Positions 7,304-15,582 of a stretch of DNA of 64,000 nucleotides are shown one piece after another (position 1 is the first letter of the stretch; each line of letters opens with the position of its first letter). This DNA is from Nonomuraea helvata (GTDB lineage: Bacteria; Actinomycetota; Actinomycetes; Streptosporangiales; Streptosporangiaceae). The stretch is from assembly GCF_039535785.1 (NCBI RefSeq), contig NZ_BAAAXV010000003.1, positions 1 to 64,000 on the forward strand. The letters run 5' to 3'. The notes beneath the pieces are model-generated. The model did not search any database and was not told where the DNA came from. It worked only from the letters and a program-made list of their open reading frames with translations. The position numbers and the translations under genes were made by a program.

Positions 7304-9630
7304 GCACCACCCCGACCTCTGACCCCACGACCTTCACGACCGGGACTTCGGTCAGTGGGGCCGACGTCTCCGTGCTGGGAGTGCGGCATCACGGGCCGGG
7401 CTCGGCGCGGGCCGTGCGGCGGGAGCTCGAACGCCTGCGCCCCCACGCCATCCTCATCGAGGGACCGCCCGAGGCCGACGCCCTCGTGGCGCTCGCGCCC
7501 GAGCTGGAGCCGCCCGTCGCGCTCCTGGCCCACGTGCCCGGAGCCCCCGCGCGGGCCGCGTTCTGGCCGTTCGCCGCCTTCTCGCCCGAGTGGCAGGCCA
7601 TCCTGTACGGCACCTCCGCCGGCATCCCGGTGAGCTTCTGCGACCTCCCCGCGGCCCATTCGCTGGCGACGGAGGCGGACGAAGAGCACGAAGACGGCAT
7701 GCGGGCCGACCCCATCGGGAGCCTCGCCGCGGCCGCCGGATACGACGACCCGGAACGCTGGTGGGAGGACGTCGTAGAACACCGGGGCGACACCCTGCCC
7801 AGCCCACCCCACCAGACCCCCTTCTTCGAGGTGATCGCCGAGGCCATGGCCGCCGTACGTGAGGGCTACGAGCCGGACGCGCGGGAGGCCAGGCGCGAGG
7901 CGTACATGCGCAAGACCCTCCGCGCGGCCGTCAAGCAGGGCTACGGCCGGATCGCGGTGATCTGCGGCGCCTGGCACGTCCCGGCGCTGACGGGCAGGCT
8001 GCCGACCGTCGCGCAGGACAACGCGACCCTGAAAGGGCTGCCCAAGGTCAAGGCCGAGCTGACGTGGGTGCCGTGGACGTACGGGCGGCTGGCGTCCTGG
8101 AGCGGTTACGGCGCGGGGATCACCTCGCCCGGCTGGTACCACCACCTGTTCGGCACGCCGGACCGGCCCGTGGAGCGGTGGCTCGCCGAGGCCGCCGCGG
8201 TGCTGCGCGACGAGGGGCTGGCCGTGTCGTCCGCGCACGTCATCGAGTCCGTACGCCTCGCGCACAGCCTCGCCGCCCTGCGCGGCAGGCCCCTGGCCGG
8301 GCTCGGCGAGGTCACCGAGGCGGCCAGGGCCGTGCTGTGCGAGGGCGACGACCTGGCCGTCGAGCTGATCCAGCGGCGCATGGTCGTCGGCGACCGGCTC
8401 GGCCACGTCACCGACGGCACGCCGATGGTGCCGCTCCAGCGGGACCTGCGCGAACAGCAGCGACGGCTCAGGCTCAAACCCGAGGCGCTCGACCGCGAGA
8501 TCGACCTCGACCTGCGCAAACCGCTCGACCTCGACCGCAGCCACCTGCTGCACCGGCTCAGGCTGCTCGGCGTCGGCTGGGGCACGCCGGGTGAGTCGCG
8601 GGGGAAGGGCACCTTCAGGGAGACCTGGACGCTGCAGTGGCGGCCCGAGCACGACCTGGCGCTCATCGAGCAGGCCGCGCTCGGCACCACGGTGGCCGGG
8701 GCGGCGGCGCAGCGGGCCAGGGACCTGGCCGCGACGGACAAGACCGCACTGGCGGACCTGACGTCGCTGGTCGAGCAGTGCCTGCTGGCCGACCTGCCGG
8801 AGGCGCTGCCCGAGGTGCTGGCCGCCCTGTCGGCCAAGGCGGCGCTCGACACCGACGTGACGCACCTGATGGCAGCGCTGCCGGCGATGGTACGCGCCCA
8901 CCGGTACGGCGACGTCCGGGGCACCCCGGCCGAGGGGCTGGCGGTGATCGTGCGCTCGATGCTGGACCGGATCCGCGTCGGCCTGCCGGTCGCGGTCACG
9001 GGAGTGGACGACGAGGCGGCCGCCGACCTGCTCAAACACGTCGACGCGGTGCACGCGGCCGTCGCCCTCCTGACGACCGGCGACATCGGCGGCAACGACG
9101 ACAACGGCAACGGTGGCAGCGGCGACGGCGGTGGCAGCCACGACAACGCCTCGCCGCGCAGCCGGTGGCTGGTCACCCTGCGCGGCATCAGCGACCGGCA
9201 GGACCTGCACGGTCTCATCGAAGGACGGCTCACCAGGATCCTGCTGGACGCCGGCGAGCTCGACGACGCGGCCGACCGTATGGCCAGGGCCATGTCCAGG
9301 GGGCAGACCCCGGCCAGGGCGGCGGCGTGGGTGGAGGGGTTCCTGGCGGGCGGCGGGCTGCTGCTGGTGCACGATCCCCGGCTGCTGAGCCTGGTGGACG
9401 GGTGGCTCACCGGGCTGTCCGGCGACCAGTTCACCGACGTGCTGCCGCTGCTGCGCCGTACGTTCGGCGGGTTCGCCGCGCCGGAGCGCAGGGCGATCGG
9501 GGAGCGCGTCCGCTCGGCCGAGGGCGGCCGGCGGGAAGGGGAGCAGGACGTGGACGAGCGGCGCGCGGCGGCGGCCGTCGCGACCGTGCTCGCGATTCTT
9601 GGCAAGGCAGAGGGAGAGTCGGACGGATGA
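7300..9630 (+). CDS. DUF5682 family protein, possible TIKI/EreA-like hydrolase
   Basis: A 776-residue protein, the largest of the operon. The N-terminal domain has LGVRHHGPGSA (His30, His31), then LIEGPPEAD (Glu54), and later MRKTLRAAVKQGYGRIAV and CGAWHVPAL (His226). That order of His, Glu and a late Gly-x-x-His resembles the TraB/TIKI/EreA/ChaN superfamily, so a metal-dependent hydrolase fold is inferred, not shown. The C-terminal 500 residues are helical, with a Gly/Asn/Asp-rich linker near residue 595. It overlaps both neighbours by 4 bp. No signal peptide or membrane segment is evident, so it should act in the cytoplasm with the ATPase. Confidence 0.85.
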   Translation: MSTTPTSDPTTFTTGTSVSGADVSVLGVRHHGPGSARAVRRELERLRPHAILIEGPPEADALVALAPELEPPVALLAHVPGAPARAAFWPFAAFSPEWQAILYGTSAGIPVSFCDLPAAHSLATEADEEHEDGMRADPIGSLAAAAGYDDPERWWEDVVEHRGDTLPSPPHQTPFFEVIAEAMAAVREGYEPDAREARREAYMRKTLRAAVKQGYGRIAVICGAWHVPALTGRLPTVAQDNATLKGLPKVKAELTWVPWTYGRLASWSGYGAGITSPGWYHHLFGTPDRPVERWLAEAAAVLRDEGLAVSSAHVIESVRLAHSLAALRGRPLAGLGEVTEAARAVLCEGDDLAVELIQRRMVVGDRLGHVTDGTPMVPLQRDLREQQRRLRLKPEALDREIDLDLRKPLDLDRSHLLHRLRLLGVGWGTPGESRGKGTFRETWTLQWRPEHDLALIEQAALGTTVAGAAAQRARDLAATDKTALADLTSLVEQCLLADLPEALPEVLAALSAKAALDTDVTHLMAALPAMVRAHRYGDVRGTPAEGLAVIVRSMLDRIRVGLPVAVTGVDDEAAADLLKHVDAVHAAVALLTTGDIGGNDDNGNGGSGDGGGSHDNASPRSRWLVTLRGISDRQDLHGLIEGRLTRILLDAGELDDAADRMARAMSRGQTPARAAAWVEGFLAGGGLLLVHDPRLLSLVDGWLTGLSGDQFTDVLPLLRRTFGGFAAPERRAIGERVRSAEGGRREGEQDVDERRAAAAVATVLAILGKAEGESDG

Positions 9631-10796
9631 GCGCGACCAGCGAGGGGCCCAGCGAAGGAACCGACGAGCGCCTGCGCAGGTGGCGGCTGGTGCTGGGCGG
9701 CGGCGACGCCGACGGCACCGGATGCGGGCTGGAGGGCGTCGACGCGCGGATGGACTCCGCGCTGTCCGCCGTCTACGACCAGGACGGCGGCAGGGAGGGC
9801 GGGCTCGGCGCGTCAGCGCCCCGGGTGGCGCGCTGGCTCGGCGACATCCGCACGTACTTCCCCTCCACGGTCGTCCAGGTCATGCAGAAGGACGCCATCG
9901 AGAAGCTCAACCTCACCCGGCTCCTCCTGGAGCCGGAGATGCTCGAGGCCGTCGAGCCGGACGTGCACCTCGTCGGCACCCTGCTCGCGCTCAACCGGGT
10001 CATGCCCGACCAGGCCCGCGAGTCCGCCAGGGCCGTGGTGCGCAGGGTGGTGGACGAGCTCGAACGGAGGCTCGCCCAGAAGACCAGGGCGGCCGTGACC
10101 GGCGCGCTCGACCGGTCGGCCAGGACCCACCGCCCCAAGAGGGTGGCCGACATCGACTGGGACCGCACGATCCGGGCCAACCTCAAGAACTACCTGCCGG
10201 ACAGGAACACGGTCGTCCCCTCGCGGCTCGTCGGCTACGCCCGCAGGCAGCGGTCGGTGCAGCGCGAGGTCGTGCTCTGCATCGACCAGAGCGGGTCGAT
10301 GGCAGCGTCGGTGGTGTATTCGAGCGTGTTCGGGGCGGTGCTGGCGTCGATGCGCTCGCTCAAGACGTCCCTCGTGGTGTTCGACACGGCGGTGGTGGAT
10401 CTCACCGAGCAACTGCACGACCCGGTGGAGCTGCTGTTCGGCACCCAGCTGGGCGGCGGCACCGACATCAACCGGGCCATCGCGTACTCCCAGGGCCTCA
10501 TCACCCGGCCGGCCGACTCCATCTTCGTCCTGATCAGCGACCTGTACGAGGGCGGCGTCAGGGAGGAGATGCTGCGCCGGGTGGCCGCGATGACGCAGGC
10601 GGGCGTCCAGGTGATCGTGCTGCTCGCGCTCTCGGACGAGGGCGCGCCGTTCTACGACCACGAGAACGCCGCCGCGCTGGCCGCGATGGGCGTGCCCGCG
10701 TTCGCGTGCACGCCCGACGCCTTCCCCGACCTGATGGCGGCCGCGATCGAGCGGCGCGACATCGTGCAGTGGGCCGAACGTCACATCGCGGTGTGA
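9627..10796 (+). CDS. VWA domain protein, partner of the MoxR ATPase
   Basis: A 389-residue protein ending the operon. The C-terminal half is a von Willebrand A domain with an intact MIDAS: Asp220-Gln-Ser222-Gly-Ser224, the Thr of GGGTDIN, and the Asp of LISDLYEGG. The first 210 residues are helical and contain a basic segment, as in CoxE-like proteins that pair with MoxR ATPases. The Mg2+-bound MIDAS would bind an acidic residue on a client or on the ATPase ring. The ATG overlaps the DUF5682 stop (ATGA). A 17-base gap separates it from the convergent drug-pump gene, with no strong terminator seen. Confidence 0.92.
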   Translation: MSATSEGPSEGTDERLRRWRLVLGGGDADGTGCGLEGVDARMDSALSAVYDQDGGREGGLGASAPRVARWLGDIRTYFPSTVVQVMQKDAIEKLNLTRLLLEPEMLEAVEPDVHLVGTLLALNRVMPDQARESARAVVRRVVDELERRLAQKTRAAVTGALDRSARTHRPKRVADIDWDRTIRANLKNYLPDRNTVVPSRLVGYARRQRSVQREVVLCIDQSGSMAASVVYSSVFGAVLASMRSLKTSLVVFDTAVVDLTEQLHDPVELLFGTQLGGGTDINRAIAYSQGLITRPADSIFVLISDLYEGGVREEMLRRVAAMTQAGVQVIVLLALSDEGAPFYDHENAAALAAMGVPAFACTPDAFPDLMAAAIERRDIVQWAERHIAV

Positions 10797-10813
10797 CGTG
10801 CCCGGCCCCGCTC

Positions 10814-12259
10814 TCAATGGCCCTGACCGTCCGCCCTGGCCTTGCGCGGCAGCAGGTACGACAGGGCGAAGGTCAGGGCCAGCAGCCCCACCTCGACCCA
10901 GACCGTGACCTGCATCGACGAGCCGAAGCTCCACCGGTTCTGGAGCAGGTTGAAGAAGAGCGTGCCGAGCACGGCGGTGCCGAGCGCGCCGCCGAGCTGC
11001 TGGATCGCGGTCAGCGTGCCGGAGGCGGAGCCGGACTCGTGCGGCTCGACCCCCGCGAGCACGATGTCGAAGAACGGCGCCATGGTCAGCCCCATGCCGA
11101 TGCCGACGAGAGCGAGCCCGGGAGCCAGCTGCCAGCTGCCGACGTCGAGCCCGGCGAGGTGGATGGTGAGGGCGAGCACGGCGGCGCCGGCCGCCATGAC
11201 GACGGTGCCGATCTGTAGCAGGCCGCGGCCCAGCTTCTCCTGCAGCCCGGACATCGCCAGCCCGAAGCCGATCACGCCGCCGATCGCCTGCGGCAGACCG
11301 GTGAGGCCGGCCTTGAGCGGGCTGAAGCCGAGACCGAGCTGGGTGTAGAGGTTGAAGACCAGGCCGAGGCCCATCATGCCGGAGAAGAACGCCAGCCCGG
11401 CCACGAGACCGCCGGTGAAGGCGCGCTTGCGGAACAGCCCCGGCGTGACCAGCGGGTCCTTGCCGGAGGCGGCCCGGCGGGACTCGTAGCGGGCGAAGAC
11501 GGCGAACAGCACGATCGAGGCCGCCATCGAGATGTACGTCCACACGGGCCAGCCCAGCTCGCGGCCCTGGATGAGGGGGTAGATCAGCAGGAACGAGGCC
11601 ACCGAGACGAGCGCGACGCCGACGAGGTCCAGCTTGGTGGCGTTCGAGAGGCGGTACTCGGGCAGGAAGCGCATCCCGGCCAGCGCGGCGGCCAGGCCGA
11701 TCGGCAGGTTGATCAGGAAGATCATGCGCCAGCCCGTACCGAAGAAGTCGGCGTCGACCAGCCATCCGGCCAGCACGGGACCGCCCACGGACGAGATGGT
11801 CATGACCGGCCCGAACATGCCGAACGCCTTGCCCATGTCCTGCGGCGGGAACATCTCCCTGATCAGCCCGAGGCCCTGCGGGAGCATCACGGCGCCGAAC
11901 AGGCCCTGCAACACCCGGCTGGCGATCAGCATCTCGGGCCCGGCCGAGACGCCGCAGAGCAGGGAGGCGGTGGTGAAGCCGAACGCGCCGATCACGAACA
12001 TGCGCTTCCTGCCGAACAGGTCGCCGAGCCGGCCGCCGGTGATCAGTCCGACGGCCATGGCCAGGGTGTATCCGGCGCCGAGCCACTGCACGAGGCTGGC
12101 GCCGCCGCCCACGTCCTTCTGGATGCTGGGGGCGGCGATCGACGTCACGAGCGCGTCGAGCAGGTCCATGACCTCGGCGGCCAGGATCACGAAGAGGGCG
12201 ATCCAGCGCCAGCGGTAGGGCTGGATCTCGGTCGTCGCCTCTGAGGCGGTGACTGTCAT
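10814..12259 (-). CDS. MFS drug efflux transporter, DHA2 (EmrB/QacA) family
   Basis: A 481-residue inner-membrane proton antiporter expected to span the membrane 14 times. The family motif A region GGRLGDLFGRKRMF follows the second helix, and GPVLAGWLVD matches the antiporter motif C. The ATG at 12257-12259 has GAGGAG upstream; earlier in-frame starts would run through the operator cluster and are rejected. The gene is divergent from a TetR gene, with four operator-like sites between them, so induction by a TetR ligand, probably the pumped compound, is likely. Confidence 0.92.
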   Translation of the reverse strand: MTVTASEATTEIQPYRWRWIALFVILAAEVMDLLDALVTSIAAPSIQKDVGGGASLVQWLGAGYTLAMAVGLITGGRLGDLFGRKRMFVIGAFGFTTASLLCGVSAGPEMLIASRVLQGLFGAVMLPQGLGLIREMFPPQDMGKAFGMFGPVMTISSVGGPVLAGWLVDADFFGTGWRMIFLINLPIGLAAALAGMRFLPEYRLSNATKLDLVGVALVSVASFLLIYPLIQGRELGWPVWTYISMAASIVLFAVFARYESRRAASGKDPLVTPGLFRKRAFTGGLVAGLAFFSGMMGLGLVFNLYTQLGLGFSPLKAGLTGLPQAIGGVIGFGLAMSGLQEKLGRGLLQIGTVVMAAGAAVLALTIHLAGLDVGSWQLAPGLALVGIGMGLTMAPFFDIVLAGVEPHESGSASGTLTAIQQLGGALGTAVLGTLFFNLLQNRWSFGSSMQVTVWVEVGLLALTFALSYLLPRKARADGQGH

Positions 12260-12289
12260 GGGGGACTCCTCAAAACGGTGTTCTATCCA

Positions 12290-12357
12290 ACGAACGCTGT
12301 TCGTTACGAACACTGTTTTAGGGCCGAACACTGTTCGTGTCAAGTACAGCGTTCGTA
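12290..12357. promoter_or_regulatory. Four-copy TetR operator array
   Basis: Four related sites match ACGAACRCTGTTCGT or its complement: 12290-12304, 12306-12320 (right half degenerate), 12324-12338, and 12345-12357 on the other strand. CGAACACTGTTCG at 12325-12337 is a perfect 6-bp inverted repeat around one base. The array fills the divergent region between pump and tetR, and the last site overlaps the probable tetR -10 (TATACT, 12356-12361), which predicts autorepression as well as repression of the pump. Confidence 0.8.
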
Positions 12358-12367
12358 TACTGGTCGC

Positions 12368-13093
12368 ATGGCAGGATCCGAGGACGTCCCCACGCCCCCA
12401 TGGCGCAAGTCACGCAAGCCGGCGCCGCCCAAGCGGCAGCTCAGCCAGGACCTGATCGTCGACGCCGGGCTGCGGATCGTCGACACCGAGGGGCTCGACG
12501 CGCTGAGCATGAGACGCGTCGCCCAGGAGTTCGACACCGGCCCCGCCTCGCTCTACGCGCACGTGGCCAACAAGGAGGAGCTGCTCGAGCTCATCTACGA
12601 ACGGGTCCTCGGCGAGATCGAGCTGCCCGAGCGCGATCCGAGCCGCTGGAAGGAGCAGCTCAGGGCGTACGCCATGGAGGTGCACCGGGTGCTGACCGCC
12701 CACGCCGACGTGGCGCGGGTGGCGCTGGCCAGCGTCCCGTCGGGGGAGAACTCGATCCTCGCGGGCGAGTTCGTCTTCGGGCTGCTGATCGAGGCCGGCA
12801 TGTCCCCGCGAGAGGCGTCCCTGTCCATGGACCGGATCCACCTGTACGTCACCGGCGACGCGTACGAGGGCTCCCTGCACTACGCGCGCATGCGCGCGGC
12901 CGGGCTGGACGACCCGCGGGAGTACTTCGAGCGCTTCGCCGGGCAGCTCGCCGACTACTACCGGGCGCTGCCGACAGAGCGCTTCCCGCACATCCAGAAG
13001 TTCGTGGACGACCTGATCGCCGACGACGGCGAGGAGCGCTTCCGCTACGGCCTCGAGCTGCTCCTCGACGGCATCGAGGCCCGCATGCCCTAG
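12368..13093 (+). CDS. TetR/AcrR-family transcriptional regulator
   Basis: A 241-residue repressor. The N-terminal DNA-binding domain reads IVDAGLRIVDTEGLDALSMRRVAQEFDTG and then SLYAHVANKEELLEL, the canonical TetR helix-turn-helix. The rest is the helical ligand-binding domain with TetR_C-like features. The ATG at 12368 is only seven bases after TATACT, so the mRNA is probably leaderless; a longer frame upstream crosses the operators and is rejected. Its target should be the divergent DHA2 pump and itself. A short hairpin sits on its stop codon. Confidence 0.9.
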   Translation: MAGSEDVPTPPWRKSRKPAPPKRQLSQDLIVDAGLRIVDTEGLDALSMRRVAQEFDTGPASLYAHVANKEELLELIYERVLGEIELPERDPSRWKEQLRAYAMEVHRVLTAHADVARVALASVPSGENSILAGEFVFGLLIEAGMSPREASLSMDRIHLYVTGDAYEGSLHYARMRAAGLDDPREYFERFAGQLADYYRALPTERFPHIQKFVDDLIADDGEERFRYGLELLLDGIEARMP

Positions 13094-13108
13094 GCCCAAA
13101 TGCCTAGG
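13089..13108. terminator. Hairpin on the tetR stop codon
   Basis: CCTAGGC (13089-13095) and GCCTAGG (13102-13108) form a perfect 7-bp stem with a 6-base loop. The left arm contains the TAG stop of tetR. There is no T-run, so this is either a weak terminator or a regulator site ahead of the next MFS gene. Confidence 0.4.
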
Positions 13109-13156
13109 TCCCGCGCCCGATGTGCCGGCATGCGGTTTCGCCATAGTTTTCCGCGT

Positions 13157-14533
13157 ATGACGACGACAACGGTTGAGAGATCTACGGCGGGCGTGGTGTC
13201 CGCGCAGTACCGCGCGCTCAGCGTCGGGCTGGTCGCGCTGGTCATGCTGGTGGCTTTCGAGGCGATGGCGGTGGCCACGGCGATGCCGGTGGTGGCCCGC
13301 GAGCTCGACGGCATGCATCTGTACAACCTGGCCTTCAGCGCCACCCTGGCGGCCAGCGTGATCGGGACGGTGCTGGGCGGGCGGTGGAGTGACGTGCGGG
13401 GGCCGCTGCAGCCGATCGCGGCCGGTGTGGCGGGCTTCGTGTCCGGGCTGCTGCTGGCCGGGCTCGCGCCGACCATGGAGCTGTTCGTGGCGGGCCGGTT
13501 CGTGCAGGGGCTCGGGGGAGGGCTGATCCAGGTCTCCCTGTACGTGGTCGTCGCCCGGGTCTATCCGCCGGCCATGCATCCCAAGGTGTTCGCCCTGTTC
13601 TCGGCCGCCTGGGTGGTGCCGTCCATGGTCGGCCCGGCCATCGCCGGTTTCGTGGTCGAGAACGCCGACTGGCGGTGGGTCTTCATCGGCGTGGCCTTGA
13701 TCGTCATCCCGTCGGCGCTGCTGCTCTGGCGCGGCACCGCGGGCCGCGAGGTGGCGAGCGGCATCGCCGGGCCCGCACCGGGCCTGGGGCGCAAGCTCGT
13801 CTGGGCCACGCTGACCGCCGTCGCCGCCGCCTTGATCCAGTACGGCAGCGCGCTCAAGCTCGCCGGCCTGCCGCTGCTGCTCGCCGGCGTCGTCCTGGTG
13901 GCGGTGGCCCTGCCCAGGCTGCTGCTGCCCGGCTCGCTCAGGGCCGCCCCCGGCCTGCCGACCGCGCCCGTGCTGCGCGGCCTGGCCTTCGGCTCGCTGA
14001 CGGCGTCCCAGGTGCTCATCCCGCTCATGCTGATCAACGAGCGCGGCCTGACCGCCACCGGCGCGGGCATCGTCCTCACCGTCGGCGCCCTCGGCTGGTC
14101 CACCGGCTCCTGGATCAAGGGCCGGGGCACGATCAGCCACATGACCGCCATCCGGGGCGGCGCCGCCCTGATCGCCATCGGCATCGCGCTCGTCACGCTC
14201 GTGCTCATCGACTCCCTGCCGGTCGCGGTCGCGTACCCGGCCATGGCCGTCGCGGGCCTCGGCATCGGCGCACTGCACCCGACGGTGTCCGTCCTGGTGC
14301 TCGAGATGTCCAAGGAGGGCGAGGAGGGCCAGAACAGCGCGGCCGTCGGCGTGGGCGAGTCGGTGTTCACCGTGGTGGCCGTCGCGCTCAGCGGAGCCCT
14401 GTTCACCGCCACCGGGGAGAGCTACGCGATCGGCCTGTCGTTCACCGCGGCGCTCGCGGTCCTGGCCTTTCTGCTCGCCCCGCGTTTTGTCCACCGGCGC
14501 GCAGCAGGCACTATGGAGGGAGCCGCGTCATAA
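13157..14533 (+). CDS. MFS transporter, multidrug-type
   Basis: A 458-residue membrane protein of the major facilitator superfamily. Helix 1 carries FEAMAVATAMPVVARELDG, the start typical of DHA-type proton antiporters; GGRWSDVRGP is a motif-A variant after helix 2, and GRFVQGLGGGL follows. The ATG at 13157 is chosen because MTTTTVERS precedes the first helix; a CATAGT -10-like hexamer lies about 10 bases upstream, so the message may be leaderless. It is followed after 10 bases by an enolase-superfamily gene, so the two probably form an operon. Substrate unknown. Confidence 0.88.
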   Translation: MTTTTVERSTAGVVSAQYRALSVGLVALVMLVAFEAMAVATAMPVVARELDGMHLYNLAFSATLAASVIGTVLGGRWSDVRGPLQPIAAGVAGFVSGLLLAGLAPTMELFVAGRFVQGLGGGLIQVSLYVVVARVYPPAMHPKVFALFSAAWVVPSMVGPAIAGFVVENADWRWVFIGVALIVIPSALLLWRGTAGREVASGIAGPAPGLGRKLVWATLTAVAAALIQYGSALKLAGLPLLLAGVVLVAVALPRLLLPGSLRAAPGLPTAPVLRGLAFGSLTASQVLIPLMLINERGLTATGAGIVLTVGALGWSTGSWIKGRGTISHMTAIRGGAALIAIGIALVTLVLIDSLPVAVAYPAMAVAGLGIGALHPTVSVLVLEMSKEGEEGQNSAAVGVGESVFTVVAVALSGALFTATGESYAIGLSFTAALAVLAFLLAPRFVHRRAAGTMEGAAS

Positions 14534-14543
14534 AGGGGGGTAC

Positions 14544-15548
14544 ATGCCGCGAGTGCGGGAGCTTGAGGTCTTCCGACTGGTTCTGCCGTACGGCAGGAGG
14601 TCGGAGACCCTGCTCGTGAAGCTCACCGACCACGGCGGCATGACCGGCTGGGGCGAGGCCATCTCCCCTCAGCCGAAGACGTGGTCAAGGCTGGAGGAGT
14701 CGCTGGCGTCGCTGCTGATCGGCGTCGACTGGGAGCACCCCGACACGGTGCCGAGCGGCGACCCGGCGGTCGACATGGCCTGCTGGGACCTGTGGACCAG
14801 GATGCGCGGGGTGCCGCTCGCCGAGGCGATCGGCGGCACCCGCACCTCCCTCATGGCCACCGTGCGGCTGACCCCCGACGCGTCCGTGGAGAGCCTGGTG
14901 TCCCGGGTCAACCAGCAGGTCTGCGCCGGGTACGGGCACGTCACGCTGGACATCAGGCCCGGCTGGGACGTCGAGCCCGTACGCGCGGTGCGGCAGGCGT
15001 ACCCGGCCCTGACCCTGGCCGTCGACTGCGGCAACGCTTACACCGATCTCGGCCAGCTCGTCGCCCTCGACTCCTACGGCCTGGAGGTCATCGAGCGGCC
15101 CTTCGCCGCCGGCGACGTCTTCACGCACGCCTCACTGCAGGACCAGGTGTCCGCCTCGGTCGCGGTCGAGGCCGCCTCCACCGCCGAGCTGGACGACTAC
15201 CTGACGCTGCGGGCGGCGAAGGTGCTGCTGCTGCGGCCCACCCTGTTCCCCTCGCTCTCGGAGTCCCGCCGGGCACACGATCGGGCCGCGGCGGCGGGCT
15301 GGGACATCCAGTGCGCGGGCGGCCAGGGCGCGGGTTTGGCCAGGGCGGCGACGGTGGCGATCGCCAGCCTGCCCGGCTGCACGCTGCCGTGCGACGTGAC
15401 GCAGCCGCCGCGCCAGAACCAGATCGTCAACCCGATCGTGGGCGCGAACGCCGGCGTCATCGCCGTGCCGCTCACCCAGTCGGGGCTGGGACACGACATC
15501 GACGAGACGCGGCTGCGGCGGCTGGCGAAGGAGTCGTTCCACGCGTAA
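14544..15548 (+). CDS. Enolase-superfamily protein (MenC/NAAAR-like), probably not catalytic in the usual way
   Basis: A 334-residue protein that follows the o-succinylbenzoate synthase / N-acylamino-acid racemase fold: PGWDVEPVRAVR, then VDCGNAY (Asp161) and VIERPF (Glu184), and LARAATVAIASLPG near the end. The catalytic K-x-K of the family is replaced by Thr134-Leu-Asp136, the third metal ligand Asp is Glu209, and the opposite-face Lys aligns with Arg231. The N-terminal substrate loop is also shortened. Either the chemistry differs or the protein has lost activity. The ATG has AAAGGGGGG upstream and lies 10 bases after an MFS pump gene, suggesting joint expression. Confidence 0.8.
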   Translation: MPRVRELEVFRLVLPYGRRSETLLVKLTDHGGMTGWGEAISPQPKTWSRLEESLASLLIGVDWEHPDTVPSGDPAVDMACWDLWTRMRGVPLAEAIGGTRTSLMATVRLTPDASVESLVSRVNQQVCAGYGHVTLDIRPGWDVEPVRAVRQAYPALTLAVDCGNAYTDLGQLVALDSYGLEVIERPFAAGDVFTHASLQDQVSASVAVEAASTAELDDYLTLRAAKVLLLRPTLFPSLSESRRAHDRAAAAGWDIQCAGGQGAGLARAATVAIASLPGCTLPCDVTQPPRQNQIVNPIVGANAGVIAVPLTQSGLGHDIDETRLRRLAKESFHA

Positions 15549-15582
15549 GGTTCCTACCCGATCAAGAGGCGGGTGGGCGGGC

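Noticed and set aside
12260..12343. Longer start of the DHA2 pump through the operator region
   Set aside because: It would translate the operator array; the ATG at 12259 has a proper GAGGAG site and family-like N-terminus.
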